A stretch of DNA of 64,000 nt from Ischnura elegans. Lineage: Eukaryota; Arthropoda; Insecta; Odonata; Coenagrionidae. Under the pieces are notes generated by a model. It searched no databases. It was not told the origin of the DNA and saw only the letters and a list, made by a program, of their open reading frames with translations. Below, piece by piece: positions 48,901-52,840 of this stretch. The position numbers were made by a program, and so were the translations under genes. The stretch is from assembly GCF_921293095.1 (NCBI RefSeq), contig NC_060247.1:108271111-108335110 (forward strand). The letters are read 5' to 3'. Within the stretch, counting starts at the first letter, position 1. Every line of letters starts with the position of its first letter.

Positions 48901-51900
48901 AAAATTCAGAGTGAACACTAAGAGTGTAAAAATGGAATAAATGATCTTGAAGCAAAAGATGAACATGTGGCCATCTAACCGATGCTTGTAATGTATTCAC
49001 GAAAAGCTCATGAAATTCATGACACTTCATGATTTTTATAACCTTATTTTTAATTAGTCAATCGGATTCTGTTAAAATTACTAGAAAGAACTTGAGATAC
49101 AGGAATTATGAATCAGAAATATAATGACGGGTGCGAACAACTTAAATGAAGGGCTATAATTCCTATCTCTTTGTTATAGTTTCTCACACAGTTAAAAAAA
49201 AATAGGTTAAAATTTACTTTTTTAATGGTAGATATTATTTCGCTTCGTCTCCTCTTAACTCACCCAATAAGAATTATTATACAAAGCAAAGATAGAATGA
49301 TATTATGGACTTCATAAAAAGGTAAACTACATTCAAGAGAGCTCATACAAAAATAAAGAGCGAGAGATCAGGAACCTTGAGCAAATAGAACTAATTACGG
49401 GGCAGTAGAGGGAACTCTTTTTGGAAGAGAACCTGTGTCTAAATTGGTTGATCGCAACAATGACCGCAAGAAGTGAGGCCTTATTAATGGGTTTTCCTTG
49501 CATCGGCCATATGCGTGGGGCTGAAACATGAGACGCCTCAAGGTGACAAATTCATAGAGTCAGAACTCGAGGCTTTCACAAAACTTTGACGTGGGAGATG
49601 GGCTTTTTTTTGTAGGGCTTACTAAAACGATTAAAGAACTCGAGGTGAAAAAAACGGCGGAATCTCAAGGAGGGTCATGCTGAAAATTTGGTGGCACCAT
49701 CGTAGTTACGAAATGCGATATCTTGCCCTTGGACCAAGACAAAGCGAGGCTCACGCTCCTCTTCGGTGTTCCGTGTTTATTTGTATTTTCGATAGGCCCA
49801 TAAGTTCGACATTTCGGTATGTCTCATCGTATTTTGAGAGAAGAAAGAAGTTAATTATTTTAACGATGTTATTCGATTTTTATAAAATATTTTCCCTCCA
49901 ATACTACAATGAAGTGTGAGTCTCGGTTTCCGGGCGTTCCTCCGCGTTGAGTTGTCCATAGTTGAAGACAGTTTCTCCAGCCATTCTGGTGGTGTCTTCA
50001 GGCTAGAAGTGACCCGAAAGCCGAGACTCACAAGGAGAAACGCCGCGGAAACCTTAGATCTAACTACAATAAAGTCTTCTTAAGCGAAATATTGATACTT
50101 AATGTCCGAAAAATCAAAGTAATCAGCGAAGTTTAAGTGGTCAGAGGTTTAACTGAAAAAAATAGGAACAAAACAAAAAAGTCAGACAAGATAATGGCTG
50201 CTAACTAAGTGAAAAATTATATATTTGAGGCAACTACGCATAGCAACATGGCAGAACGAAATTTTAAGTCCGATGCGTATATTCTTCAAGTACGGTTAAT
50301 TAGTTACATTGTGTATCTCAAGAATTCCCAAGTAATAAAACTAAATCTCTAAAGGGACTCCGTCATGGAATGATGAACGCAGTAACACATTAGGCATCAG
50401 TTAACTACATCCCCATTACGTAAATTTGGTGCTCAATATATCCTTTGTCTTTGAGAGTGTTGTGACTCAATGTACTTTGGCTCACAATTCATATTAAAAA
50501 GATTTTTTTTCCCGAGATCAGCCATGATTCCAGAGAGACGAGCTTTAATACTCATGTGAATTATCAGTTTCAAATATCCTATTGAATCTATAATAAACAT
50601 AAAAATCTTAAAGGACACGGAAATTTATTAGATGTGTAAAATTCAGGAAATTTTTCCTGCTATACCGCTGTACACCCTGAAATCATACCTACTACTAACA
50701 ATGCTTATTCGCGGAAATCCCTATGGAGTCATTCCACCTGCTCTTAATGTGCTTTCAAACCCTGAAACTATACCGTACATCTTTTTATTTTGAAAAGTAC
50801 ATTTTTGTTAATCACACCGATGATTCTGATATTTATGAGAAATACTTTTTACAATCTTTCTCAGGAATTTTACACTATTTTTTCACTTAAATTATAACTT
50901 AGAATGATTGAAAACCAGTAAGAAGTTAAATCCTACCTGGAAAACTGAAGCCATGGATTTGAAAGCCCTAAATAAAGCGTTGATAATAACTAAATGTATT
51001 TCAGTTCAGTGGCGCAGCGAGGGGGTGGGGTTTTGGGGGATAAACCCATTTAATCCATTTTACTTATTTGGATCAGTATAACTTATATAATAGTGTTAGG
51101 ATTTATCAAATATCCCTCAGAAAGCCTTAAAACTCGCCATTTTGAGCCATTATTCTTAAAATTATCCTGGAGGAGGGCCCGCAACTTCTGCTTACCCTGG
51201 TGGGTATGCAATACCCCCACACTCCTGAGTATTAGTTACCCTAAAACCCCCCCTAGCCTTAATTCCTAGCTGCGCCCCTGGCTGAGTTGGTAGCATATGT
51301 TTCAAGCACTGCGTTTGCTTGCCCTTTCATGCTGAAGAAATATTGCGCGTCACGGTATCACAAATAAATAATGCCATGAGATTTCTCAAGCTTAAAGAGA
51401 GCACTTTAGCAAGCGGTAGATTCTCAGCCATTGGACGAGTCGACTCCGCGTGCTTCGCAATCGGCTCTTGAAACGATTTTCGCTCAGAATTGCGCTCGCT
51501 GCCCTTCATCTTTTGGATCATATTTTAGTCCCACCCTGAGCAAGTGGAGACCGGTTTTTTCGAACGATACTTCACGCGGCCTGTTTACAGCAGGGACTTC
51601 GAAGAAAAGGAGAAAAATAGAGAGAAAAAATCCATGGATTCCTCGCGAAAATCGTGCGCACATCCAGTCGAACGAGGTCAAAAATGATCGACTCGTGTAG
51701 GAGTGGACTCTAAATGAGTGGATTCCTTTTCTTTTGAAAGAGCAACCGAACGGCGAGAATGTGTAAAGCAAGAAAGAAGTAGAAGCTGAAAGTGCTCGTT
51801 CATGCTCGGCTGTGATTGAAAATGGTTAACGTGGACTAATTACACCTTTCAAATGCAAGCGGTGAGGTTCAAAGCTCGCGTCACAATTATAAGGTATATA

Positions 51901-52840
51901 ACCTTCATACATGATGAGACAATTTAAAAAATCCGTAATCCCGAGCTAATAGCATTCTTCTTTAAGAAAACGTAAAAGAGCGAGTTAACTTAAAACCATT
52001 GTGATATAAAGTTAATCCCGCAGCTTTTGGGGCAGCGACATTTTTCAAGTGTTTTTATAGTAAATGATGATTTAAGAACGGCCAAAAGTAAATGAAACAT
52101 AATTTTAATAGTATTTACTGCGATTATTGTTGTTAAAATGATTAACCTACCTTGCTGATTTTAGTACTGTAGATATTAATCCAGTGCTGGCCATTTTCCA
52201 ATACTTTTGTATTAATTTTATCAATCAGCATTTGATGCGGGTAAGAGGTGTTTGGTATCATTGAAAGAATGTGCGAAAAATCCACAGAGAAAAAATCATT
52301 CGCCTTGATCGGGATTCAAACCCCGATCCCTGTTAAGGCGAATGATTTTTTTCTGTGGATTTTTTGCACAATTTGTGCATTGCGGGTGACTTCCGTAAAG
52401 TTATCACCGTAGCTAGTCCCGGTATACTTAAATTTAAAGAATGAATTTTGCTTTTTTTCTTTTTTTACTTTGTTTCTTTAGAGGTTAAGTTCAGAGGTTT
52501 ACCGCATTGTTACAAAAATGGCAAACTATGATTTTTTAAAAAGACCGATGGCGTAATATTACGCCCATAACAAACCTTGAAGGATTTAAATAACACCATA
52601 TCGACTCCTAACAAAAATCAGATCGTCTATGAATGTGAATTGATTTCTCCAATTAGCCATAATTCGCTTACCTGTACATGAGACCTCCCGTGCAAGACTC
52701 GAGAAGGGCTCCACCAAAGACGCAGACATAGTACTGCGTGCAGTCTGTGGGATGTGGGTAGTACCCAAACTCCTCTGGGCAGTCGAACTCGACTCCGCCG
52801 GAACCTCCTCTGACACGCCTCCTCTGGCAAACTGATTCAT
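9835..52840 (-). CDS. Cda5: CDA5-type chitin deacetylase, whole gene span in window (20 exons, 5' end missing)
   Basis: Joining exons from 52840 down to 9835 gives 1,938 codons plus a stop, with all 19 junctions in phase. The order is CBM14 chitin-binding domain (residues about 20-70, cysteines 20, 33, 39, 49, 62 and 70), low-complexity linker (about 98-1560), Cys-rich lead-in (1563-1600), NodB deacetylase (about 1600-1890) and a Cys-containing tail (1887-1938). Insect chitin deacetylases remove acetyl from chitin outside the cell. A CBM14 domain without an LDLa domain, a huge linker and C-terminal NodB is the CDA5 (group IV) layout. All five NodB motifs are present: TFDDSVND, HSISH, RGMRAPF, YDSSMPV with PPSWPY, and GLYYHAAW. 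Length is close to that of known CDA5 proteins. The start codon and signal peptide are not located. Introns not listed separately hold nothing I recognise. Confidence 0.9.
10729..11620 (-). pseudogene. Decayed piggyBac-like transposase
   Basis: The frame at 11357-10965 contains MELKAFLGLLAYSAISNSND, which fits the start of the piggyBac (DDE_Tnp_1_7) transposase domain, usually an L-x-x-FLGLL motif after a helix with WTNTK-x-x-AIR. A second frame, 10968-10729, continues with FPARPPSMYGLKIMHFTDA, matching the family's K-x-P-x-K-x-G-x-K segment and catalytic-region D. The two frames abut with a shift near 10966. Upstream, 11390-11620 reads NTDGERSDLVKVLP, typical of the acidic N-terminal region, but with stops. 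Both ends are eroded and no complete ORF remains, so it is inactive. Confidence 0.7.
12212..12565 (+). repeat. Tandem duplication of about 174 bp, two copies
   Basis: The phrases GTGTTGTGTTGGG, GTTTTATAGTGATATTTTTT, ATTCTGACCATTGCAGCAAT and GCGTTTGTTTTG occur once in each copy, from about 12223 and about 12397. The copies are roughly 90 percent alike by eye. Confidence 0.8.
12870..12950 (-). repeat. Inverted partial copy of the 232-bp AT-rich unit
   Basis: GAATAATATGCACATAATAT followed by TCAAATATTATGC is the reverse complement, with few changes, of the opening of the 232-bp units at 14859 and beyond. It links the two repeat clusters in this intron. Confidence 0.6.
12951..13240. repeat. Perfect 120-bp inverted repeat with 50-bp spacer
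   Basis: I compared 12951-13070 with the reverse complement of 13121-13240 base by base and found 120 matches out of 120. The spacer 13071-13120 holds a 26-bp perfect palindrome at 13072-13097 (GCACCTTTTATGT and its complement). The second half of the spacer repeats the TATAAATGGTATAATGTCCT phrase found in the left arm. Weaker inverted similarity extends outward to about 12921 and 13270. Confidence 0.95.
13241..13615 (+). repeat. Tandem repeats, unit about 80-90 bp
   Basis: The landmark TTGATGTGGC or a near variant recurs at about 13261, 13340, 13428, 13518 and 13597, giving spacings of 79, 88, 90 and 79. Between landmarks the unit is made of TATGCACATATTAT and CCTTTTATGTACAT phrases. It continues directly from the right arm of the inverted repeat. 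Confidence 0.85.
14580..14695 (+). repeat. Short local repeat of CTAACAA and GGCAATATGGCTAC
   Basis: CTAACAA-type heptamers recur several times and GGCAATATGGCTAC appears twice, bracketing them. Low-complexity microduplication only. Confidence 0.5.
14859..15540 (+). repeat. Three tandem copies of a 232-bp AT-rich unit
   Basis: Each unit opens with GTTTACGNCGGCATAATATT (starts near 14859, 15091 and 15324). It then has CGACGGAATATTATTTGCAT, TTTGAGTTTGCTGGGTGG and a palindrome GATTCTTATAAGAATC (decayed to TATATGAATC in the third copy), and ends AATGTTACTAACAA. Spacings are 233 and 232. No coding content. Confidence 0.9.
16927..17070 (+). repeat. Dispersed partial copy of the 232-bp unit
   Basis: Starts TAGTTTACGGCGGCATAATA, runs through TCGACGGAATATTATTTGCA and ends near TTTTGAGTGTGCTGTGTGGG. 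The second half of the unit, with the GATTCTTATAAGAATC palindrome, is missing. Lies 1.4 kb from the array. Confidence 0.85.
17505..17744. mobile_element. Probable TTAA-type MITE, about 240 bp, left end decayed
   Basis: The right end reads CAGGGTTAA (TTAA at 17741-17744). A near-perfect palindrome, GCGGTCTCAGAGACCGC, lies at 17529-17545, and a matching GCGGTCTCTGAGA lies at 17707 inside the right end. The expected left TTAA is TTGA at about 17505, so the left terminus is uncertain. Confidence 0.4.
17853..18051 (-). CDS. Cda5: CDA5 exon 19: NodB motif 5
   Basis: Acceptor CCAATTCCAG, phase 2 in, phase 0 out at CCA|GTAAGT. Reads APFGLYYHAAWFTQPHHKEG and later WLVTNWQAIQWVRDPTPLSH. The GLYYHAAW histidine is deacetylase motif 5, and the W-x-VT-x-x-QA-x-xW helix is a conserved feature of insect chitin deacetylases. 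Codes residues about 1820-1886. Confidence 0.95.
19107..19251 (-). CDS. Cda5: CDA5 exon 18: NodB domain
   Basis: Acceptor TTTTGCAG, phase 1 in, phase 2 out. Reads GVWEVPMVMWQDLNGGRCSM followed by GDACSNPPTSDGVYKML and ERHYTTNR. The WEVPM segment and the two cysteines around GGRCSMGDAC are hallmarks of insect chitin deacetylase catalytic domains. Residues about 1772-1819. Confidence 0.95.
19417..19579 (-). CDS. Cda5: CDA5 exon 17: NodB motif 4
   Basis: Acceptor TTTCTGCAG, phase 0 in, phase 1 out at G|GTGAGG. Reads VGGNKMFKMLYDTNFTYDSS, then MPVYENRPPSWPYTFDYKIF, and ends in a Cys pair (HDCMIPPCPT). YDSSMPV with PPSWPY is deacetylase motif 4. Residues about 1718-1771. Confidence 0.95.
20203..20332 (-). 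CDS. Cda5: CDA5 exon 16: NodB motifs 2 (end) and 3
   Basis: Acceptor ATTTGCAG, phase 2 in, phase 0 out at GCT|GTACGT. Its first codons complete the zinc-binding HSISH motif begun in exon 15. It then reads SFGEQFSQRKWSREINGQRE and ends VRGMRAPFLA, where RAPF is motif 3. Residues about 1674-1717. Confidence 0.95.
21084..21391. mobile_element. TTAA-ended MITE with nested palindromes, 308 bp
   Basis: Left end TTAACCCCTTAACTGGGG; reverse complement of the right end TTAACCCCTTGGTTGGGG; TTAA at 21084-21087 and 21388-21391. Near the left end lie three palindromes in a row: GCGACTATAGTCGC (21105-21118), GCTCCCC-ATGT-GGGGAGC (21131-21148) and GCGCGACTATAGTCGCGC (21146-21163). It sits in the intron between CDA5 exons 15 and 16. 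No transposase. Confidence 0.7.
21552..21777 (-). CDS. Cda5: CDA5 exon 15: NodB motifs 1 and 2 (start)
   Basis: Acceptor GAATTTCAATTCAG-type followed by GTGGC..., phase 1 in, phase 2 out at TC|GTAAGT. Reads GLEPQNVPQIVLLTFDDSVN, then DLNKQLYSDLFEKGRKNPNG, CPISATFYVSHEWTDYSQVQ and AAGHEMASHSIS. TFDD supplies the catalytic base and metal-binding aspartates (motif 1). The HSIS half of motif 2 ends exactly at the splice site. Residues about 1599-1673. Confidence 0.95.
22445..22543 (-). mobile_element. tRNA-derived SINE fragment
   Basis: On the - strand the sequence has a tRNA-like A box (GTGGTGGGTAAAGTG) and, 30-odd bases on, a B box (GGGCTCAAATCCC). The tRNA cloverleaf is degenerate, so this is a Pol III retroposon remnant, not a tRNA gene. 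It lies in the intron between CDA5 exons 14 and 15. Confidence 0.5.
23687..23756. mobile_element. Possible TTAA-type element end
   Basis: Seventy bases lie between TTAA (23687-23690) and AGAGGGTTAA (TTAA at 23753-23756). They contain the near-palindrome GGCATCT-ATG-AGATGCC (23692-23708) and a smaller one, GTTCTGTTTCAGAA on the opposite strand. It has the same end plus subterminal palindrome plan as the clearer TTAA elements here, but no second terminus. Confidence 0.3.
23845..23951 (-). CDS. Cda5: CDA5 exon 14: Cys-rich lead-in to NodB
   Basis: Acceptor AATTTTGCAG, phase 2 in, phase 1 out at G|GTATAC. Reads PAPIYPQPRVDQAAAKCRKD, then ICLLPDCNCGGKEVP. The C-x-x-x-x-CLLPDCNC pattern directly ahead of NodB is conserved in insect chitin deacetylases. 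Residues about 1563-1598. Confidence 0.95.
24176..24262 (-). CDS. Cda5: CDA5 exon 13: linker end
   Basis: Acceptor TTTCCTCCACAG, phase 2 in and out (CG|GTACGC). Reads RQRPTLKPSTTIVSKAAEFI then DIYRFPPSR. The basic, Pro/Thr-rich start gives way to an ordered-looking AAEFIDIYRFPP segment before the Cys-rich lead-in. Residues about 1534-1562. Confidence 0.9.
24625..24684 (-). CDS. Cda5: CDA5 exon 12: small Ser-rich linker exon
   Basis: Sixty-base exon read as GSSSTRNQGRGSSQYSPSSG, phase 2 in and out (GG|GTATGT). It was chosen because both boundaries keep frame with exons 11 and 13 and the composition matches the linker. Because its length is a multiple of three it could be skipped without shifting frame. 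The acceptor TATATCAATAG is weak. Confidence 0.75.
24685..28544 (-). other. CDA5 intron between exons 11 and 12
   Basis: 3.9-kb intron. Apart from the 901-bp TTAA element (25701-26601) I see only AT-rich sequence without recognisable coding or RNA features. Confidence 0.7.
25701..26601. mobile_element. TTAA-ended MITE, 901 bp
   Basis: Left end TTAACCCTTGGGCTGTGGGA; reverse complement of the right end TTAACCCTTGGAGTGTGGGA, 18 of 20 identical, with TTAA at 25701-25704 and 26598-26601. The near-palindrome GGGTGTTAATGACACCC occurs twice, at 25846-25862 and 26426-26442, once inside each end. The terminal match is good enough to suggest a relatively recent insertion. No transposase frame; the 127-codon ORF at 25685-26068 crosses the left end and is not convincing. 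Confidence 0.8.
28545..29087 (-). CDS. Cda5: CDA5 exon 11: Thr/Pro/Ser-rich linker
   Basis: Acceptor TCTTTCCACTAG, phase 2 in and out (AG|GTATGA). Codes about 180 residues. It starts RNRQRGKSTAGTANRDEADR, then has a run of 13 threonines, several arginine pairs, a GSLPSRLSAAYPISSSSDSS stretch and an aromatic end around PFDYVNPS and TYTYSNTSDS. The composition is that of an O-glycosylated or disordered spacer. Residues about 1333-1513. Reverse-strand and shifted frames here are shadows. Confidence 0.9.
29088..32397 (-). other. CDA5 intron between exons 10 and 11
   Basis: 3.3-kb intron. Around 29410-29470, ACAGTTGTGGATCTATGAAG followed by a C-run resembles one terminus of the hAT-like MITEs seen elsewhere, without a partner end. 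Exons 10 and 11 join in phase, so no missing exon is required. Confidence 0.6.
32398..32456 (-). CDS. Cda5: CDA5 exon 10: small Gln-rich exon
   Basis: Fifty-nine bases, acceptor TCTCTTTTCAG, donor AG|GTACCT, phase 0 in and phase 2 out. Reads DNGDIQYNQTPQQQRPSVN. The strong acceptor, phase match on both sides and Gln/Pro composition support it. Residues about 1314-1332. Confidence 0.85.
33192..33466 (-). CDS. Cda5: CDA5 exon 9: Gln/Tyr-rich linker with polyQ
   Basis: Phase 1 in, phase 0 out at GAG|GTAGGA. Reads YSQVSGGRQTNVGTDSYRGQ, then a Gln-rich tract with nine consecutive Gln coded mainly by CAG (33285-33311), then PDISYGGAALESPDYNDNYN. I placed the acceptor at ACACATAG because the upstream CAG acceptor near 33503 would put a stop in frame with exon 8. 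Residues about 1222-1313. Confidence 0.85.
34170..34387 (-). CDS. Cda5: CDA5 exon 8: linker
   Basis: Acceptor TGTACTCTAG, phase 2 in, phase 1 out at G|GTGAGC. Reads PVDTSGYSDVEVSIESRPVQ, later PATYNATTTTIYSSSVAPPV and YYALYDEDEVELYRDV. NAT is a possible N-glycosylation site. The acidic DEDEVELYRDV segment is the most ordered-looking part. Residues about 1149-1221. Confidence 0.9.
34388..36212 (-). other. CDA5 intron between exons 7 and 8
   Basis: 1.8-kb AT-rich intron; I see no repeats or further exons. The exon 7 donor at its upper edge (AG|GTAGCT) is weaker than the others in the gene. Confidence 0.6.
36213..38852 (-). CDS. Cda5: CDA5 exon 7: giant 880-residue linker exon
   Basis: A 2,640-bp exon open throughout. 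I placed the acceptor at GCGAGCCAG (exon starts 38852) because only this site joins exon 6 in frame, giving FPTGGHLVTAPRPSSYPLQW. The chain is Pro/Ser/Gln-rich at first (PPNRPSLPPVPAPSQRPPPS). Midway it has a very acidic block (EEDEEERDKDDRYDDEEAYD and on), then PNPFYGEHRFGPLL, and late a run of ten threonines. The phrase NQVRPV occurs near both ends (KVYQNQVRPV and SLYRNQVRPV). The 5' third on genomic DNA is notably GC-rich. Residues about 269-1148; probably a disordered, partly O-glycosylated extracellular spacer. Confidence 0.93.
39085..39193 (-). mobile_element. tRNA-derived SINE, left member of inverted pair
   Basis: Reading the - strand: GGATAGCGTAGTGGTCTACG (A box TAGCGTAGTGG), then AATGGTCCGTGGTTCGATCC (B box GGTTCGATCCC), then a T-rich tail GTTTTTCTCATAGG. 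The T-arm pairs poorly for a working tRNA, so a SINE is the better call. Confidence 0.65.
39218..39325 (+). mobile_element. tRNA-derived SINE, right member of inverted pair
   Basis: Reading the + strand: GGATAGCGCAGAGGTCCGCG, AATGGTCCGTGGTTCGATCT and tail TTTTTTCTCATGGCATTGCA. It is the same family as 39085-39193 in opposite orientation, about 80 percent alike by eye across the full element. The two are separated by only about 25 bases. Confidence 0.65.
39585..39752 (-). CDS. Cda5: CDA5 exon 6
   Basis: Phase 2 in, phase 2 out at AG|GTAAAT. Reads LIYINDIEDSTGNVTNYDHL, HDVYVLSKFNNLDVVHNKRL and DQRRPKLRTRRQIAYR. NVT is a possible N-glycosylation site. The segment is better ordered than the neighbouring linker and ends in a basic RTRR patch, which resembles a furin-type cleavage site (inference only). 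Residues about 213-268. Confidence 0.9.
39753..43464 (-). other. CDA5 intron between exons 5 and 6
   Basis: 3.7-kb intron. Contains a possible SINE near 43234-43300. Overlapping ORFs on both strands at 40948-41313 and 42364-42591 show no family features and are unlikely to be exons, since exons 5 and 6 already join in phase. Confidence 0.6.
43234..43300 (+). mobile_element. Possible tRNA-derived SINE fragment
   Basis: Has an A-box-like GTGGCATGATAGGTAACATG and, at the usual distance, a B-box-like CTGGTTCGGAGTTTCAATC. No clean cloverleaf. Weaker than the other SINE calls. Confidence 0.35.
43465..43556 (-). CDS. Cda5: CDA5 exon 5: Gln-rich
   Basis: Acceptor TCTTTGCAG, phase 0 in, phase 2 out at AG|GTGAGA. 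Reads ASSISSSRGDKGVTYTLVQQ then QPQSQQQQLYR. An RGD tripeptide is present, though there is no reason to assume it works in adhesion. Residues about 183-212. Confidence 0.88.
44271..44453 (-). CDS. Cda5: CDA5 exon 4: charged linker
   Basis: Acceptor TTTTGCAG followed by CAGTATCCG; a second AG three bases on would drop one Gln, a NAGNAG-type choice. Donor CCG|GTGAGT, phase 0 in and out. Reads QYPLYSEDSRVTPESAARED, EGPEGGERQQRVYRGQPSGL and GPVSRDRDTIRHTGAVTNTI. Divisible by three, so skippable in frame. Residues about 122-182. Confidence 0.88.
44772..44841 (-). CDS. Cda5: CDA5 exon 3
   Basis: Seventy bases, acceptor CTTTCTTTACAG, donor AAG|GTAATT, phase 2 in and phase 0 out. Reads PVTVAIPSREQVQQRRQEDF then VKK. 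A short, probably helical, charged segment between the chitin-binding domain and the linker. Residues about 98-121. Confidence 0.88.
44842..47929 (-). other. CDA5 intron between exons 2 and 3
   Basis: 3.1-kb intron. Its only notable content is a 202-codon ORF (47096-47704, -) of unknown origin. A GC-richer patch lies at 45940-46420. Confidence 0.6.
47096..47704 (-). other. Unexplained 202-codon ORF inside CDA5 intron
   Basis: Open for 609 bases on the - strand and in an intron, which is long for this base composition. It has fairly even residue use, with segments such as FHLKWHSYLPIFAHFNLRKS and SMLVFDRQWFYDSYAFKADS. I cannot assign a family. A decayed transposon ORF is the most likely source. 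There is no sign of splicing into CDA5, whose exons 2 and 3 already join in phase. Confidence 0.3.
47930..48055 (-). CDS. Cda5: CDA5 exon 2: end of chitin-binding domain
   Basis: Acceptor TCTCTCCTCAG, phase 2 in and out at AG|GTGAGT. The junction codon gives Ser, so the domain continues ...GGLMY-S-HELQTCDWPRNVGC. This supplies the fifth and sixth cysteines and the C-D-W-P motif of CBM14. It then runs into the Ser/Arg-rich ASSDHSSLSTIRVTDSRTRG. Residues about 56-97. Confidence 0.95.
48140..48411. mobile_element. hAT-like MITE, about 272 bp
   Basis: Left end AGTGGCGTAACTATGAGG and reverse complement of the right end AGTGGGGTAACTAGGAAT form inverted repeats. Flanks GTTTGCAG (48133-48140) and GTTTGCGG (48412-48419) agree at 7 of 8, fitting a hAT 8-bp target duplication. 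C-runs lie inside both ends, as in the copy at 5816-6081. Confidence 0.6.
49916..50031. repeat. Short foldback with 19-bp arms
   Basis: GTGAGTCTCGGTTTCCGGG (49916-49934) pairs with CCCGAAAGCCGAGACTCAC (50013-50031), 17 of 19. The 78-bp loop is of mixed composition. Origin unknown. Confidence 0.6.
51007..51280. mobile_element. hAT-like MITE, 274 bp
   Basis: Left end CAGTGGCGCAGCGAGGGGG and reverse complement of the right end CAGGGGCGCAGCTAGGAATT are clear inverted repeats of the CAGNGGCG type. The flanking octamers TTTCAGTT and GCTGAGTT agree only at 5 of 8, so the target duplication has decayed or the edges are off by a base or two. Confidence 0.55.
52271..52373. mobile_element. SINE-like foldback
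   Basis: Arms of about 37 bases (TGTGCGAAAAATCCACAGAG and on, against CTGTGGATTTTTTGCACAAT) flank a core with its own hairpin, GATCGGG-ATTCAAA-CCCCGATC. Read on the - strand the core contains a B-box-like GGGTTTGAATCCC. It looks like two inverted SINE tails that share one tRNA-like head. Confidence 0.55.
52672..52840 (-). CDS. Cda5: CDA5 exon 1 of window: chitin-binding type-2 domain
   Basis: Acceptor TTTCTCTCATTGCAG, phase 1 in, phase 2 out at AG|GTAAGC. After ESVCQRRRVRGGSGGVEFD it reads CPEEFGYYPHPTDCTQYYVC and VFGGALLESCTGGLMY, the first four cysteines and aromatic residues of a CBM14 (peritrophin-A) domain. The preceding exon must end with one base of a codon xAT. The start codon and signal peptide therefore lie further right, in or beyond 52841-64000. 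The methionine codon in another frame at this exon's edge is not the start. Confidence 0.95.

Larger units (their letters stand above)
48056..52671 (-). other. CDA5 intron between exons 1 and 2
   Basis: 4.6-kb intron holding two hAT-like MITEs, a short foldback at 49916-50031 and a SINE-like foldback at 52271-52373. The rest is AT-rich. Confidence 0.7.
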
